Assembly: GCA_021162125.1 (NCBI GenBank)
Contig: JAGGZG010000347.1
Coordinates: forward strand, 1 to 5,450
Source: Anaerolineae bacterium
GTDB taxonomy: Bacteria; Chloroflexota; Anaerolineae; JACIWR01
DNA: 5,450 nucleotides
Direction: 5' to 3'
The position numbers and the translations under genes were made by a program. The notes under the pieces are model-generated. The model worked only from the letters and a program-made list of their open reading frames with translations, searched no databases and was not told where the DNA came from. Every line of letters starts with the position of its first letter. Position 1 is the stretch's first letter. Below are positions 1 to 5,408 of the stretch, one piece after another.

Positions 1-34
1 ACTATGGTTGTAAACTGTCGGGTGGCTAGATTCT

Positions 35-143
35 GCCTCAGAGGCTTCTATTGCGCCTCAAGGACGCTCGAAACGTCCTTCCAATGACGAGAGTGCGCTT
101 TGAGCACACTCAGGCTGCTCAGCCTGAACGTTGACGTTCAGGC
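35..143. repeat. Cluster of short palindromes/hairpins after the amidohydrolase remnant
   Basis: Five short inverted repeats lie almost end to end: GCCTCAGAGGC (35-45); AAGGACG/CGTCCTT with a 7-nt loop (60-80); GAGTGCGC/GCACACTC with one mismatch (91-111); CAGGCT/AGCCTG with a 4-nt loop (111-126); and GCCTGAACG/CGTTCAGGC, a perfect 9-bp stem with a 4-nt loop (122-143). The last overlaps the stop codon of the amidohydrolase remnant (138-140). None is followed by a T-run on the minus strand, so this is not a clear intrinsic terminator. It could be a REP-like protective 3' structure or simply repeat debris. No gene is visible in 1-137. Confidence 0.5.
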
Positions 144-1019
144 CAGGCTGGCGGGCAGGGCGAAGGGACGGCGCGGGATGAACCTTCCCCCACCGGCCTG
201 TCCCACAAACTCCCCATCCTCCACGATAAAACGGCCTCGTTGCAGCACGTGGCGCGGCCAGCCCTGTACCTCCCAACCGGCGTAGGGTGAGTAGTCGGTA
301 TGTGTATGCAGATGGCCGGCATCAAGGATCACGCGCTTCCCTGGATCGAAGATGACCAGATCGGCGTCGCTGCCCGGGAGCAAGGTGCCTTTACGCGGAT
401 AGAGGCCGAAAAGGCGGGCCGGATTGGTGGCCGTCAGCCGCACCCAATCGGATAGCGACAGGCGACCCTCTCCCACGCCGTAGTGATAAAGCAACGGTAC
501 CCGCGTCTCAACCCCCGGCAGTCCGTTAGGGATCAGCGTGAAATCATCCCGTCCGCGTGCTTTCTGCTCCCGCGTGAAAGGGCAATGATCGGTACCAACG
601 GTCTGGATCGTGCCCGCAGTCAGCGCCGTCCAGAGCGCGTCCTGATTGCCCCGCTCCCTCAGCGGAGGGGAGAGGACGTATCCAGCAGCGGTGTCGAAAT
701 CCTCGCTCTCGTAGACTCGCTCGTCGAGCAAAAGGTACTGGGGGCAGGTCTCGCCAAAAGCCGCCTGCCCACGGGCCTGCGCCCGCCGCAGGGCATCCAC
801 CGCCCGGGCACAGGTTATATGCACGCGGATGCGGTGGATCATCTGCGCCGTGCGCATGATCTCGAACATCGAATGCGTTTGGCCGTCCGTGCCCAGGCTC
901 ACCGTGACGCCTTCTTTGATGAAAGGCATCATGTTCGGCCAGAAGCCAAAGATGGCGTTCGATTCCGCATTGTGGGCCACTTTGGCGTCGTATTTCTTGA
1001 AGATGGCCAGGTCTTGTAA
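138..1019 (-). pseudogene. Chimeric, 5'-truncated amidohydrolase remnant (SsnA-like piece fused to hydantoinase/dihydropyrimidinase C-terminal half)
   Basis: The longest readable frame starts at a GTG (978-980) and gives 280 residues, but homologous coding continues upstream to about 1019, so this is not a natural start and no ribosome-binding site precedes it. Residues 1-52 look like the late barrel of an SsnA/TRZ-ATZ aminohydrolase: AHNAESN (2-8), then VSLGTDG (27-33) with the family's metal-binding Asp. From about residue 53 the protein becomes a D-hydantoinase/dihydropyrimidinase: VHITCARAVDAL (53-64; His matches the hydantoinase metal ligand), GETCPQYLLLD (76-86), SPPLRERGNQ (104-113), GTDHCPF (129-135; second ligand), NPARLFGLYPRKG (186-198), and the usual GRF-type tail. 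The hydantoinase HxH, carboxylated Lys and first later His are absent, and the SsnA half lacks its HxH. The fold would contain two β8-type GTD strands and no complete barrel, so it is almost certainly non-functional. Upstream a mobile element closes the frame with TAA at 1041-1043. A misassembly or a deletion between two neighbouring genes could both produce this. Confidence 0.75.
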
Positions 1020-1023
1020 GGGA
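1017..1023. repeat. Target-site duplication, left copy
   Basis: TAAGGGA directly abuts the left terminal repeat of the miniature element and is repeated exactly at 1151-1157. Removing the element plus one copy restores a continuous minus-strand reading frame (…YIDP–LQDLAIFKKYD…) into the amidohydrolase remnant, which supports insertion into formerly coding DNA. Confidence 0.8.
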
Positions 1024-1150
1024 CTGGACTCTGGCGAATTTTACTTTGGACGCAGATTCACGCAGATTTTCTCAGATCATCTTTGAAAATCTTCAAAATC
1101 TGCGTCCTATTTTAACTTTTCACGCGCTTTCAAGAATCGCCAGACTCCAG
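1024..1150. mobile_element. 127-bp MITE-like element with terminal inverted repeats
   Basis: The left end (1024-1039) reads CTGGACTCTGGCGAAT. The reverse complement of the right end (1135-1150) reads CTGGAGTCTGGCGATT, a match of 14 in 16. The element is bounded by identical 7-mers TAAGGGA at 1017-1023 and 1151-1157, as expected of a target-site duplication. Inside are nested inverted repeats: GGACGCAGATT (1048-1058) with AATCTGCGTCC (1097-1107), an alternative CGCAGATTTT (1061-1070) with AAAATCTGCG (1095-1104), and a small central hairpin TTTGAA/TTCAAA (1082-1097). CGCAGATT is also directly repeated at 1051 and 1061. There is no coding capacity, so it would need a transposase in trans; the parent element is not in the window. 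It is A+T-rich relative to its flanks. Confidence 0.85.
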
Positions 1151-1157
1151 TAAGGGA
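1151..1157. repeat. Target-site duplication, right copy
   Basis: Exact second copy of TAAGGGA, directly abutting the right terminal inverted repeat that ends at 1150. Confidence 0.8.
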
Positions 1158-1259
1158 TCAATATAGCTACGGAGGAGGACCCATAGGTGGCAACCTGGCA
1201 AGACGAAGCCGTACCCCACTCATCATTCCGTTCGAATGACGCAACAGGTTGGGATAACG
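1158..1259. other. Short intergenic/decayed stretch with complementary segments
   Basis: No intact gene. In the frame of the amidohydrolase remnant (element removed) the minus strand stays open back to a TGA near 1217, but I cannot align this stretch convincingly to SsnA proteins, so it may be decayed N-terminal coding DNA or unrelated sequence. CAACCTG (1192-1198) and CAGGTTG (1245-1251) are complementary and enclose a smaller hairpin TCATTC/GAATGA (1223-1239). This could be a folded RNA or chance; I do not recognise an RNA family. Confidence 0.3.
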
Positions 1260-1261
1260 AA

Positions 1262-1296
1262 AAGCCGCCCTCCCGCACTTTGCAAGAGGGCAGCTT
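1262..1296 (-). terminator. Intrinsic terminator of the DUF177–sigma factor operon
   Basis: On the minus strand, 22 nt after the sigma-factor stop, AAGCTGCCCTC pairs with GAGGGCGGCTT (11 bp with one T·G pair) around a 13-nt loop. The last T's of the stem continue into TTTTCGTT. Position, G+C-rich stem and T-rich exit fit Rho-independent termination, although the T-run is short and interrupted. Confidence 0.75.
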
Positions 1297-1317
1297 CTGT
1301 GTTCTGTTCTCTCAGAT

Positions 1318-2517
1318 CTAAGTCAGGTAATCGCGCAGTTGACGGCTGCGACGCGGATGGCGCAGGCGGCGCAGAGCCTTACCCTCGATCTGGCGGATTC
1401 GCTCCCGGGTCAGACCAAACTTCTGTCCTACCTCCTCGAGGGTATAGCTACGCCCATTTTGTAGGCCGAAGCGCAGGCGCAGGATACGCGCCTCACGCGG
1501 GGTGAGAGTGGACAACACCTCCTCCACCTTCTCCCGCAGCAGATGCTGATAGGCGGTCTGCGTGGGTGTTGGCGTAGAATCATCCTCGATGAAGCTACCG
1601 AGCTCGCTATCCTCCTCCTCACCCACCGGCCGCTCCAGGGAGAGCGGGCGCCAGGACACTTTGAGCATCCACTGCACCTTGCGCGGTTCCAGGTCCATCT
1701 CCTCGGCAATCTCCTCCGGGGTTGGCTTACGACCGCGTTCCTGCTCGAGCTGGCGCGCCGTCTTGTACAGGCGGCGAATGCGATCGCTCATGTGCACGGG
1801 CACCCGGATGGTACGTCCCTGGTCAGCGATGGCCCTCGTGATGGTCTGCCGGATCCACCAGGTAGCGTAAGTGGAAAAACGATACCCACGGCGGTAGTCG
1901 AATTTCTCCACCGCTTTCATCAGCCCCAGGTTGCCCTCCTGAATCAAGTCCAGGAAAGGCACGCCACGGCCCATGTACTTCTTGGCGATGCTCACCACCA
2001 ACCGGGTGTTGGCCTTGATGAGGTGCTCGCGGGCAGCTTTGCCCTCCTCGATGATTCTCTCTAACCGGGCGCGCTCTTCCGGATCGTGGCTGTTCCTGGC
2101 AAGCTGACGCTCAGCCTGGTGTCCTCTGACCAGCAACTTGGCCAAGCGGACCTCCTCTTCGGTGGTGAGAAGCGGCACGCGAGCCATTTCTTTGAGGTAC
2201 AGCCCTACCGTGTCGTCGCTGGAGATCCCGCTGAGATCGAACGCTTCCTTGTCATTCTCTTCTGCCGTTTTCACGACCTCTACGCCCTCCTCGCGGGACT
2301 TCAGCTCCTCATCGGCCTCAGCTTCCGCCTTGTCCTCGTAGATTTCGATCCCAGACTCGATCAGGTAGCTAAACACTTCTTCCAACTGCTCCAGATTCTC
2401 CTCGGCCTCAGGGAATGCCTCCAGCACGTCGTCGGCAGTGAGATAGCCCTGTACCTCGGCCTTCTCCAGCAGTTCGGTTACCACATCCAACTCTTGATCT
2501 TCTGCAAACACAGTCAT
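1318..2517 (-). CDS. rpoD: Primary (sigma-70/SigA-type) RNA polymerase sigma factor
   Basis: Group 1 sigma factor that gives RNA polymerase its specificity for housekeeping promoters; 399 residues. A short region 1.1-like helical domain covers about 9-60, followed by an acidic linker (60-92). Region 1.2 begins at DDTVGLYLKEMARVPLL (101-117). Region 2 runs about 165-240 with LIQEGNLGLMKAVEKFDYRRG (190s-211) and the -10-recognition helix ATWWIRQTITRAI (218-230). Region 3 is 243-290, with the finger segment GSFIEDD (307-313). Region 4 is 326-399, with the -35-binding helix-turn-helix YTLEEVGQKFGLTRERIRQIE (358-378). Length is typical of short primary sigmas without the large non-conserved insert of E. 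coli RpoD. The ATG at 2517 is chosen because GGAG lies 8 nt upstream and the protein then starts at the conserved helical domain; an earlier in-frame ATG (2598) would sit inside the preceding gene. It follows the DUF177 gene by 13 bp, so the two are very probably co-transcribed. Confidence 0.95.
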   Translation of the reverse strand: MTVFAEDQELDVVTELLEKAEVQGYLTADDVLEAFPEAEENLEQLEEVFSYLIESGIEIYEDKAEAEADEELKSREEGVEVVKTAEENDKEAFDLSGISSDDTVGLYLKEMARVPLLTTEEEVRLAKLLVRGHQAERQLARNSHDPEERARLERIIEEGKAAREHLIKANTRLVVSIAKKYMGRGVPFLDLIQEGNLGLMKAVEKFDYRRGYRFSTYATWWIRQTITRAIADQGRTIRVPVHMSDRIRRLYKTARQLEQERGRKPTPEEIAEEMDLEPRKVQWMLKVSWRPLSLERPVGEEEDSELGSFIEDDSTPTPTQTAYQHLLREKVEEVLSTLTPREARILRLRFGLQNGRSYTLEEVGQKFGLTRERIRQIEGKALRRLRHPRRSRQLRDYLT

Positions 2518-2530
2518 CACCACCACTCCA

Positions 2531-3019
2531 TTACAGTAGTTGTTTAAGTATAGCCAGGCGAGGGTCAATTTCCTCCTTCTGGCAGTCGCATTGTCCAAGA
2601 TTCAGGTTTTGGCCACACTGAGGGCACAGACCCCGGCAGTCGGGATGGCAGACAGCGTGCATCGGCAAATCCAGCAGGATGGTCTCCCGTATAGGCTCAT
2701 CCAGATCCACGCTGTTGTCATCACTGATGGGAAAGGAGTCCTCGTCCAGGGCTGCCGCAGACGCCGGCAAGAAACGCTCTGCTAGGCGAAAGGATAGCTG
2801 ATACGTAAAAGGTTCCAGGCAGCGCACGCATTCCAGTTCTACCTGGGTGGTGAGCCTTCCCTGGACCAGGATGCCCTCGTTAGTGTGCATGAGCCGCAGA
2901 GTCCCCCGCAGAAAATCCACCTTGAGGTCGTCACCCAGGAGCAACGGTCCTTCGTCTAGGTCGTACTTCCGCAGAGAACCCCACGGCTCTTGTAGAAGCC
3001 GCGAGATATTGATCCGCAT
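2531..3019 (-). CDS. DUF177/YceD family protein
   Basis: A 162-residue protein of the YceD/DUF177 family, a small cysteine-containing protein linked in bacteria and plastids to 23S rRNA accumulation and ribosome assembly; the molecular mechanism is unsettled. The sequence shows the family marks: CVRCLEPF (64-71) in the β-domain, and a C-terminal cluster with C124, C128, GLCPQCGQNLN (130-140), C144 and C146, which could bind a metal (inference). Acidic segment 91-108 is the usual variable linker. In most bacteria this gene sits directly before rpmF (ribosomal protein L32); here no L32 gene follows and the primary sigma factor is 13 bp downstream. The ATG has only a weak Shine-Dalgarno-like GAGTGG about 6 nt upstream, right after a T-run that ends a leader hairpin. 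Confidence 0.9.
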   Translation of the reverse strand: MRINISRLLQEPWGSLRKYDLDEGPLLLGDDLKVDFLRGTLRLMHTNEGILVQGRLTTQVELECVRCLEPFTYQLSFRLAERFLPASAAALDEDSFPISDDNSVDLDEPIRETILLDLPMHAVCHPDCRGLCPQCGQNLNLGQCDCQKEEIDPRLAILKQLL

Positions 3020-3033
3020 CGTTAACCACTCAC

Positions 3034-3107
3034 AAAAAAACGCGACACACGGCGCTTAGCTTACCCCCAGGTGTCTGCGTTCCGTCGCATTTTCTTTGCA
3101 AAGCGCC
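3034..3107 (-). promoter_or_regulatory. Leader with candidate attenuator upstream of DUF177–sigma operon
   Basis: Between the predicted transcription start (about 3104-3106) and the DUF177 ATG, the minus strand reads GC(A)GACAC (3078-3071), a 22-nt loop, then GTGTCGC (3048-3042), G and seven T's (3040-3034). This is terminator-like: 7 bp with one bulge. Competing pairings are visible. GGCGCTT (3107-3101) is exactly complementary to AAGCGCC (3057-3051), which lies in the terminator loop, and GCGAC (3088-3084) can take GTCGC (3046-3042). CTTTGCAAAG (3103-3094) is a 10-bp palindrome. Mutually exclusive folds plus a T-run 14 nt before the start codon suggest attenuation. No known riboswitch family is recognised, and the stem is modest, so regulation is inference. 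Confidence 0.45.
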
Positions 3108-3110
3108 TAC

Positions 3111-3139
3111 ATTATAACACATTAAAGCGTCCCCGTCAA
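3111..3139 (-). promoter_or_regulatory. Sigma-70-type promoter for DUF177–sigma factor operon
   Basis: On the minus strand TTGACG (3139-3134) and a perfect TATAAT (3116-3111) are separated by exactly 17 bp. An A/T-rich stretch (AAAAAGTACAAGAAAACTC) lies just upstream and could act as an UP element. The likely start is a G at about 3104-3106. This near-consensus promoter precedes the gene for the primary sigma factor itself, so autoregulation is plausible. Confidence 0.88.
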
Positions 3140-3169
3140 GAGTTTTCTTGTACTTTTTAAGGTAACAAA

Positions 3170-3207
3170 CCAGGTGGGCCACGCCCCACAGACGTGAACC
3201 CACCTGG
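3170..3207 (-). terminator. Terminator hairpin after rtcB
   Basis: About 60 nt after the rtcB stop, the minus strand carries CCAGGTGGG and CCCACCTGG as a perfect 9-bp stem, extended inward by CACG/CGTG across a small interior mismatch. It is followed by TTTGTTACCTT. The T-tract is imperfect but the stem is very stable, and it separates the archease–rtcB operon from the promoter of the next one. Confidence 0.7.
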
Positions 3208-3266
3208 CTATTACCCGTCCTTTCCTCGGCAAGCACGGATACCCGATCTTCGGCCCCGCGTTGTTG

Positions 3267-4745
3267 CTATCCTTTGATGCAGATTAGTGGGCGTAGGCGG
3301 GCCACTTTGCGAATGATGCCCGCGTTGTGCATGATTTCCACGACCTCTTCTACGTCCTTGTAGGCTCCGGGGGCTTCCTCGGCGACCCCAGACTTGGAGT
3401 GGGCGCGAACGACGATACCCTGCTCAGCCAGTGCCGCGATTACGTCCCCGCTCCAGAACCGCTTCTTGGCCTGCCGGCGGGAGAGGGTGCGTCCCGCGCC
3501 GTGCAGGGCGCTGCCAAAGGTCTCCTCCATCGCCCGCTTGGTGCCGTGTAGGATGAACGAGCAGGTGCCCATCGTACCCCCGACCAGTACGGGCTGCCCT
3601 ACTTCGCGATAGGCAGCGGGCACTTCCTTGCGCCCAGGGCCGAAAGCTCGCGTCGCACCCTTGCGATGGACGACGAGCTTCTTGATCTGGCCGTCCACCT
3701 CGTGTTCCTCCACTTTGGCTGTGTTGTGTCCGATCTCGTACAAGGTGACGATCTCCTGTGGACGCACGCCCAATGCGTCGTGGAAGGCCTGGCGGGTCAA
3801 ATGGGCTATAGCTTGCCGGTTAGCGAAAGCGCAGTTGATCCCGCAATTCACCGCCGCCAGGTATTGCCGGCCCTCGGGGCTGTCTATCGGTGCGCATACC
3901 AGCTCCCGCTCACGGATGGGAATGTTGTACTTGCGGCTGGCGGCCTCCAGGACTTTGAGGTAGTCCGTGCCGATCTGGTGGCCCAATCCCCGGCTGCCGC
4001 AGTGGATACTGATCAGGATCTGGTTAGGGAACAGTCCGTAAGCGTCGGCCACGTCCGGGGCGTAAATCTTCTCGACCCATTGCACTTCCAGATAGTGGTT
4101 GCCCGATCCCAGCGTGCCGATTTGCTTGAACTGGCGCTTTTTGGCCTTCATGCTTACCGCGCCGGGATCGGCGCCGGCGATGCGCCCTCGCTCTTCTATG
4201 TACTCCAGGTCCTCGGGGAAACCGTAGCCGCGCTCCACTGAAAACTCGGCCCCCTTTTCCAGCACTTTGTCAACCTCTTTCAGGTTGAGCCTGATGGCGC
4301 CGGTGGAGCCCAGCCCGGCGGGCACGGTGCAGTAAAGGGCGTTAGCCAGGTCCTCCTTTTTCGGCTCGATCTCGTCGCGAGTCAGGTTGGTGCTCATGGT
4401 ACGCACGCCACAGTTTATATCATACCCAACTCCCGCCATACTGATTACCCCCTCGTCGAAGTCGAAGGCCCCTACTCCGCCGATGGGGAAGCCGTAGCCG
4501 GGGTGCACGTCGGCCATGGCCAGCGACGCTTTTTGAATGCCCGGCAGACAGGCCACGTTCACGATTTGCAGCAGTGCGTTCCAGGACTTGCCGGCCTTAA
4601 CGTCGGCTACCAGGTGCTCCACCGTCGCCCGGTCGCCATAGATGCGCCCCGGAACGCGCATCTCGCCGTAGGGTGGAATCTCCCATATGTAAGGTTCAAC
4701 CTGTACCACTCGTAATTCGTCCGTCACTTGTATCGTCTTGCCCAT
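3267..4745 (-). CDS. rtcB: RNA-splicing ligase RtcB
   Basis: GTP- and Mn2+-dependent 3'-5' RNA ligase that joins 2',3'-cyclic phosphate (or 3'-phosphate) ends to 5'-OH ends; in bacteria it acts in RNA repair, in archaea and animals in tRNA splicing. The 492 residues cover the whole family. Metal and catalytic residues are all visible: GVGYDINCGVR with D109 and C112, GSGNH with N216/H217, IHCGSRGLGHQ with H248, EIGHN with H340, the guanylated histidine in ALHGAGR (H415), and the C-terminal K491 in IKG. The offsets agree with the archaeal (Pyrococcus) enzyme, and the length is closer to archaeal than to E. coli RtcB (about 408 aa). The ATG at 4745 is chosen because a strong AGGAGGTGA lies 4 nt upstream and the family N-terminus begins there; an in-frame extension to 5015 overlaps archease and has no family resemblance. 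It follows archease by 32 bp, and archease is its turnover cofactor. Confidence 0.96.
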   Translation of the reverse strand: MGKTIQVTDELRVVQVEPYIWEIPPYGEMRVPGRIYGDRATVEHLVADVKAGKSWNALLQIVNVACLPGIQKASLAMADVHPGYGFPIGGVGAFDFDEGVISMAGVGYDINCGVRTMSTNLTRDEIEPKKEDLANALYCTVPAGLGSTGAIRLNLKEVDKVLEKGAEFSVERGYGFPEDLEYIEERGRIAGADPGAVSMKAKKRQFKQIGTLGSGNHYLEVQWVEKIYAPDVADAYGLFPNQILISIHCGSRGLGHQIGTDYLKVLEAASRKYNIPIRERELVCAPIDSPEGRQYLAAVNCGINCAFANRQAIAHLTRQAFHDALGVRPQEIVTLYEIGHNTAKVEEHEVDGQIKKLVVHRKGATRAFGPGRKEVPAAYREVGQPVLVGGTMGTCSFILHGTKRAMEETFGSALHGAGRTLSRRQAKKRFWSGDVIAALAEQGIVVRAHSKSGVAEEAPGAYKDVEEVVEIMHNAGIIRKVARLRPLICIKG

Positions 4746-4748
4746 CGC

Positions 4749-4757
4749 GTCACCTCC
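4749..4757 (-). promoter_or_regulatory. Ribosome-binding site that fixes the rtcB start
   Basis: AGGAGGTGA on the minus strand is fully complementary to the 16S rRNA tail and ends a few nucleotides before the ATG at 4745. It lies in the 32-bp gap after the archease stop, giving rtcB independent, strong translation within the operon and ruling out the longer upstream frame. Confidence 0.85.
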
Positions 4758-4777
4758 TGTGTCTCGCGCCGTGCACT

Positions 4778-5203
4778 CTACACGTCCAACACACATTGTA
4801 GCGTATGTCGCCCGTCCTCCACATCGTACCTCAGGCCTGCGTAGGTGGCAGCTTTGACCTCGGTCCACAGGTCGTGCTTGGTGGCATCGAGGGGCTCTCC
4901 ACGAGCCACACCTTCCAGTGTGTAGCCAGCGCCCGTGTGGGCCAGCCGCGTCACCTGAAAATCGGCGAACAGCAGGTGGCGGACGTCGCTCTGGAACAGT
5001 AACTCGTTCAGGCACTCGACGAACAGGGCAGCAGGATCATCCGCCTGGCAGCGGATAGGCACTTCCACGCTCCGTCCCACCCGATTGATGTCGGTCATAA
5101 CGCCGAACATGGCCCGCGCACCATCGGCGAGGGCTTCTTCAAGAGTCGCGCCGCTGGCACGGATACCCACGTCGGCTTCGTGGTCGAGATATTCGTAGGT
5201 CAT
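4778..5203 (-). CDS. Archease (RtcB activator)
   Basis: Small acidic protein of the archease family, which speeds guanylylation of RtcB and allows multiple turnover. The 141 residues match the family along their length: YEYLDHEADVGIRASG (3-18) with the conserved metal-binding Asp (D11), ALADGARAMFGVMTD (25-39), a middle FVECLNELLF helix (61-70), and HDLWTEVKAATYAGL (110-124). It ends with the conserved acidic residue in VLDV (D140), close to the C-terminus as usual. Two ATG codons are adjacent (5206 and 5203). The second is preferred because GGAGG then lies 4 nt upstream rather than 1 nt; the choice changes one residue. It is the first gene of a two-gene operon with rtcB and has its own strong promoter. 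The pairing with rtcB 32 bp downstream strongly supports both calls. Confidence 0.94.
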   Translation of the reverse strand: MTYEYLDHEADVGIRASGATLEEALADGARAMFGVMTDINRVGRSVEVPIRCQADDPAALFVECLNELLFQSDVRHLLFADFQVTRLAHTGAGYTLEGVARGEPLDATKHDLWTEVKAATYAGLRYDVEDGRHTLQCVLDV

Positions 5204-5220
5204 CATCCCTCCCTGGCTTC

Positions 5221-5249
5221 TTTATATCACAGGAAGTGCACGTTGTCAA
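5221..5249 (-). promoter_or_regulatory. Sigma-70-type promoter for archease–rtcB
   Basis: On the minus strand TTGACA (5249-5244) and TATAAA (5226-5221) are separated by 17 bp. Only 14 nt separate the -10 box from the first ATG, so the predicted 5' leader is about 7-8 nt and would begin at or inside the AGGGAGGG ribosome-binding site. This gives an almost leaderless mRNA. Confidence 0.82.
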
Positions 5250-5304
5250 CTGCGCTTCCTGAGCGGGTCGCGCAGAGCAGTGCCAACATGCAAGGGCTAA
5301 ATCC

Positions 5305-5333
5305 CGGTCCACCCCCACGCGCGTGGGGAAAAC
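5305..5333. repeat. Solitary type I-E-like CRISPR repeat (29 bp)
   Basis: A 29-bp stretch begins CGGTCCACC, contains the perfect 16-bp palindrome CCCCACGCGCGTGGGG (5313-5328) and ends GAAAAC when the preceding G is included. Length, the CGGT(T/C)CA start, the G+C palindrome and the GGGGAA-AC end match type I-E repeats. No second copy is found one spacer length (about 32 bp) to either side, and no cas genes are in the window. It is therefore a single relic or solitary repeat unit, not an array. It lies about 55 bp upstream of the archease promoter, outside its predicted transcript. Confidence 0.65.
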
Positions 5334-5408
5334 ACAAACAAATCACGGGATGGTTCAGAATAGGTTGACACTTTACTCGAGCAGCATACTGTCAGCGAAT
5401 GGTGGAAC

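Noticed and set aside
483..1019. 178-codon plus-strand open frame
   Set aside because: Antisense to the amidohydrolase remnant; arginine/proline-rich shadow translation without family features.
1229..1240. TTCGAAT as a tRNA T-loop
   Set aside because: No acceptor, D or anticodon arms can be built around it; it is the loop side of a small hairpin.
1543..2547. Several plus-strand open frames opposite the sigma factor
   Set aside because: Shadows of a strongly conserved minus-strand gene; no ribosome-binding sites or recognisable domains.
2518..2598. 27-residue N-terminal extension of the sigma factor
   Set aside because: It lies inside the 3' end of the DUF177 gene; the GGAG site before 2517 and the family start fit the shorter form.
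3030..3236. 68-codon minus-strand open frame
   Set aside because: It spans the rtcB terminator, the promoter and the leader hairpin of the next operon; no protein resemblance.
4746..5015. In-frame N-terminal extension of RtcB (ATG at 5015)
   Set aside because: It overlaps the archease gene in another frame, has no family similarity, and the strong AGGAGGTGA fixes the start at 4745.
5365..5392. Plus-strand TTGACA with TACTGT 16 bp downstream
   Set aside because: The -10 box is poor and no plus-strand gene follows within the window.
5240..5400. A CRISPR array around the 29-bp repeat
   Set aside because: Positions one repeat-plus-spacer away on either side show no similarity to the repeat.
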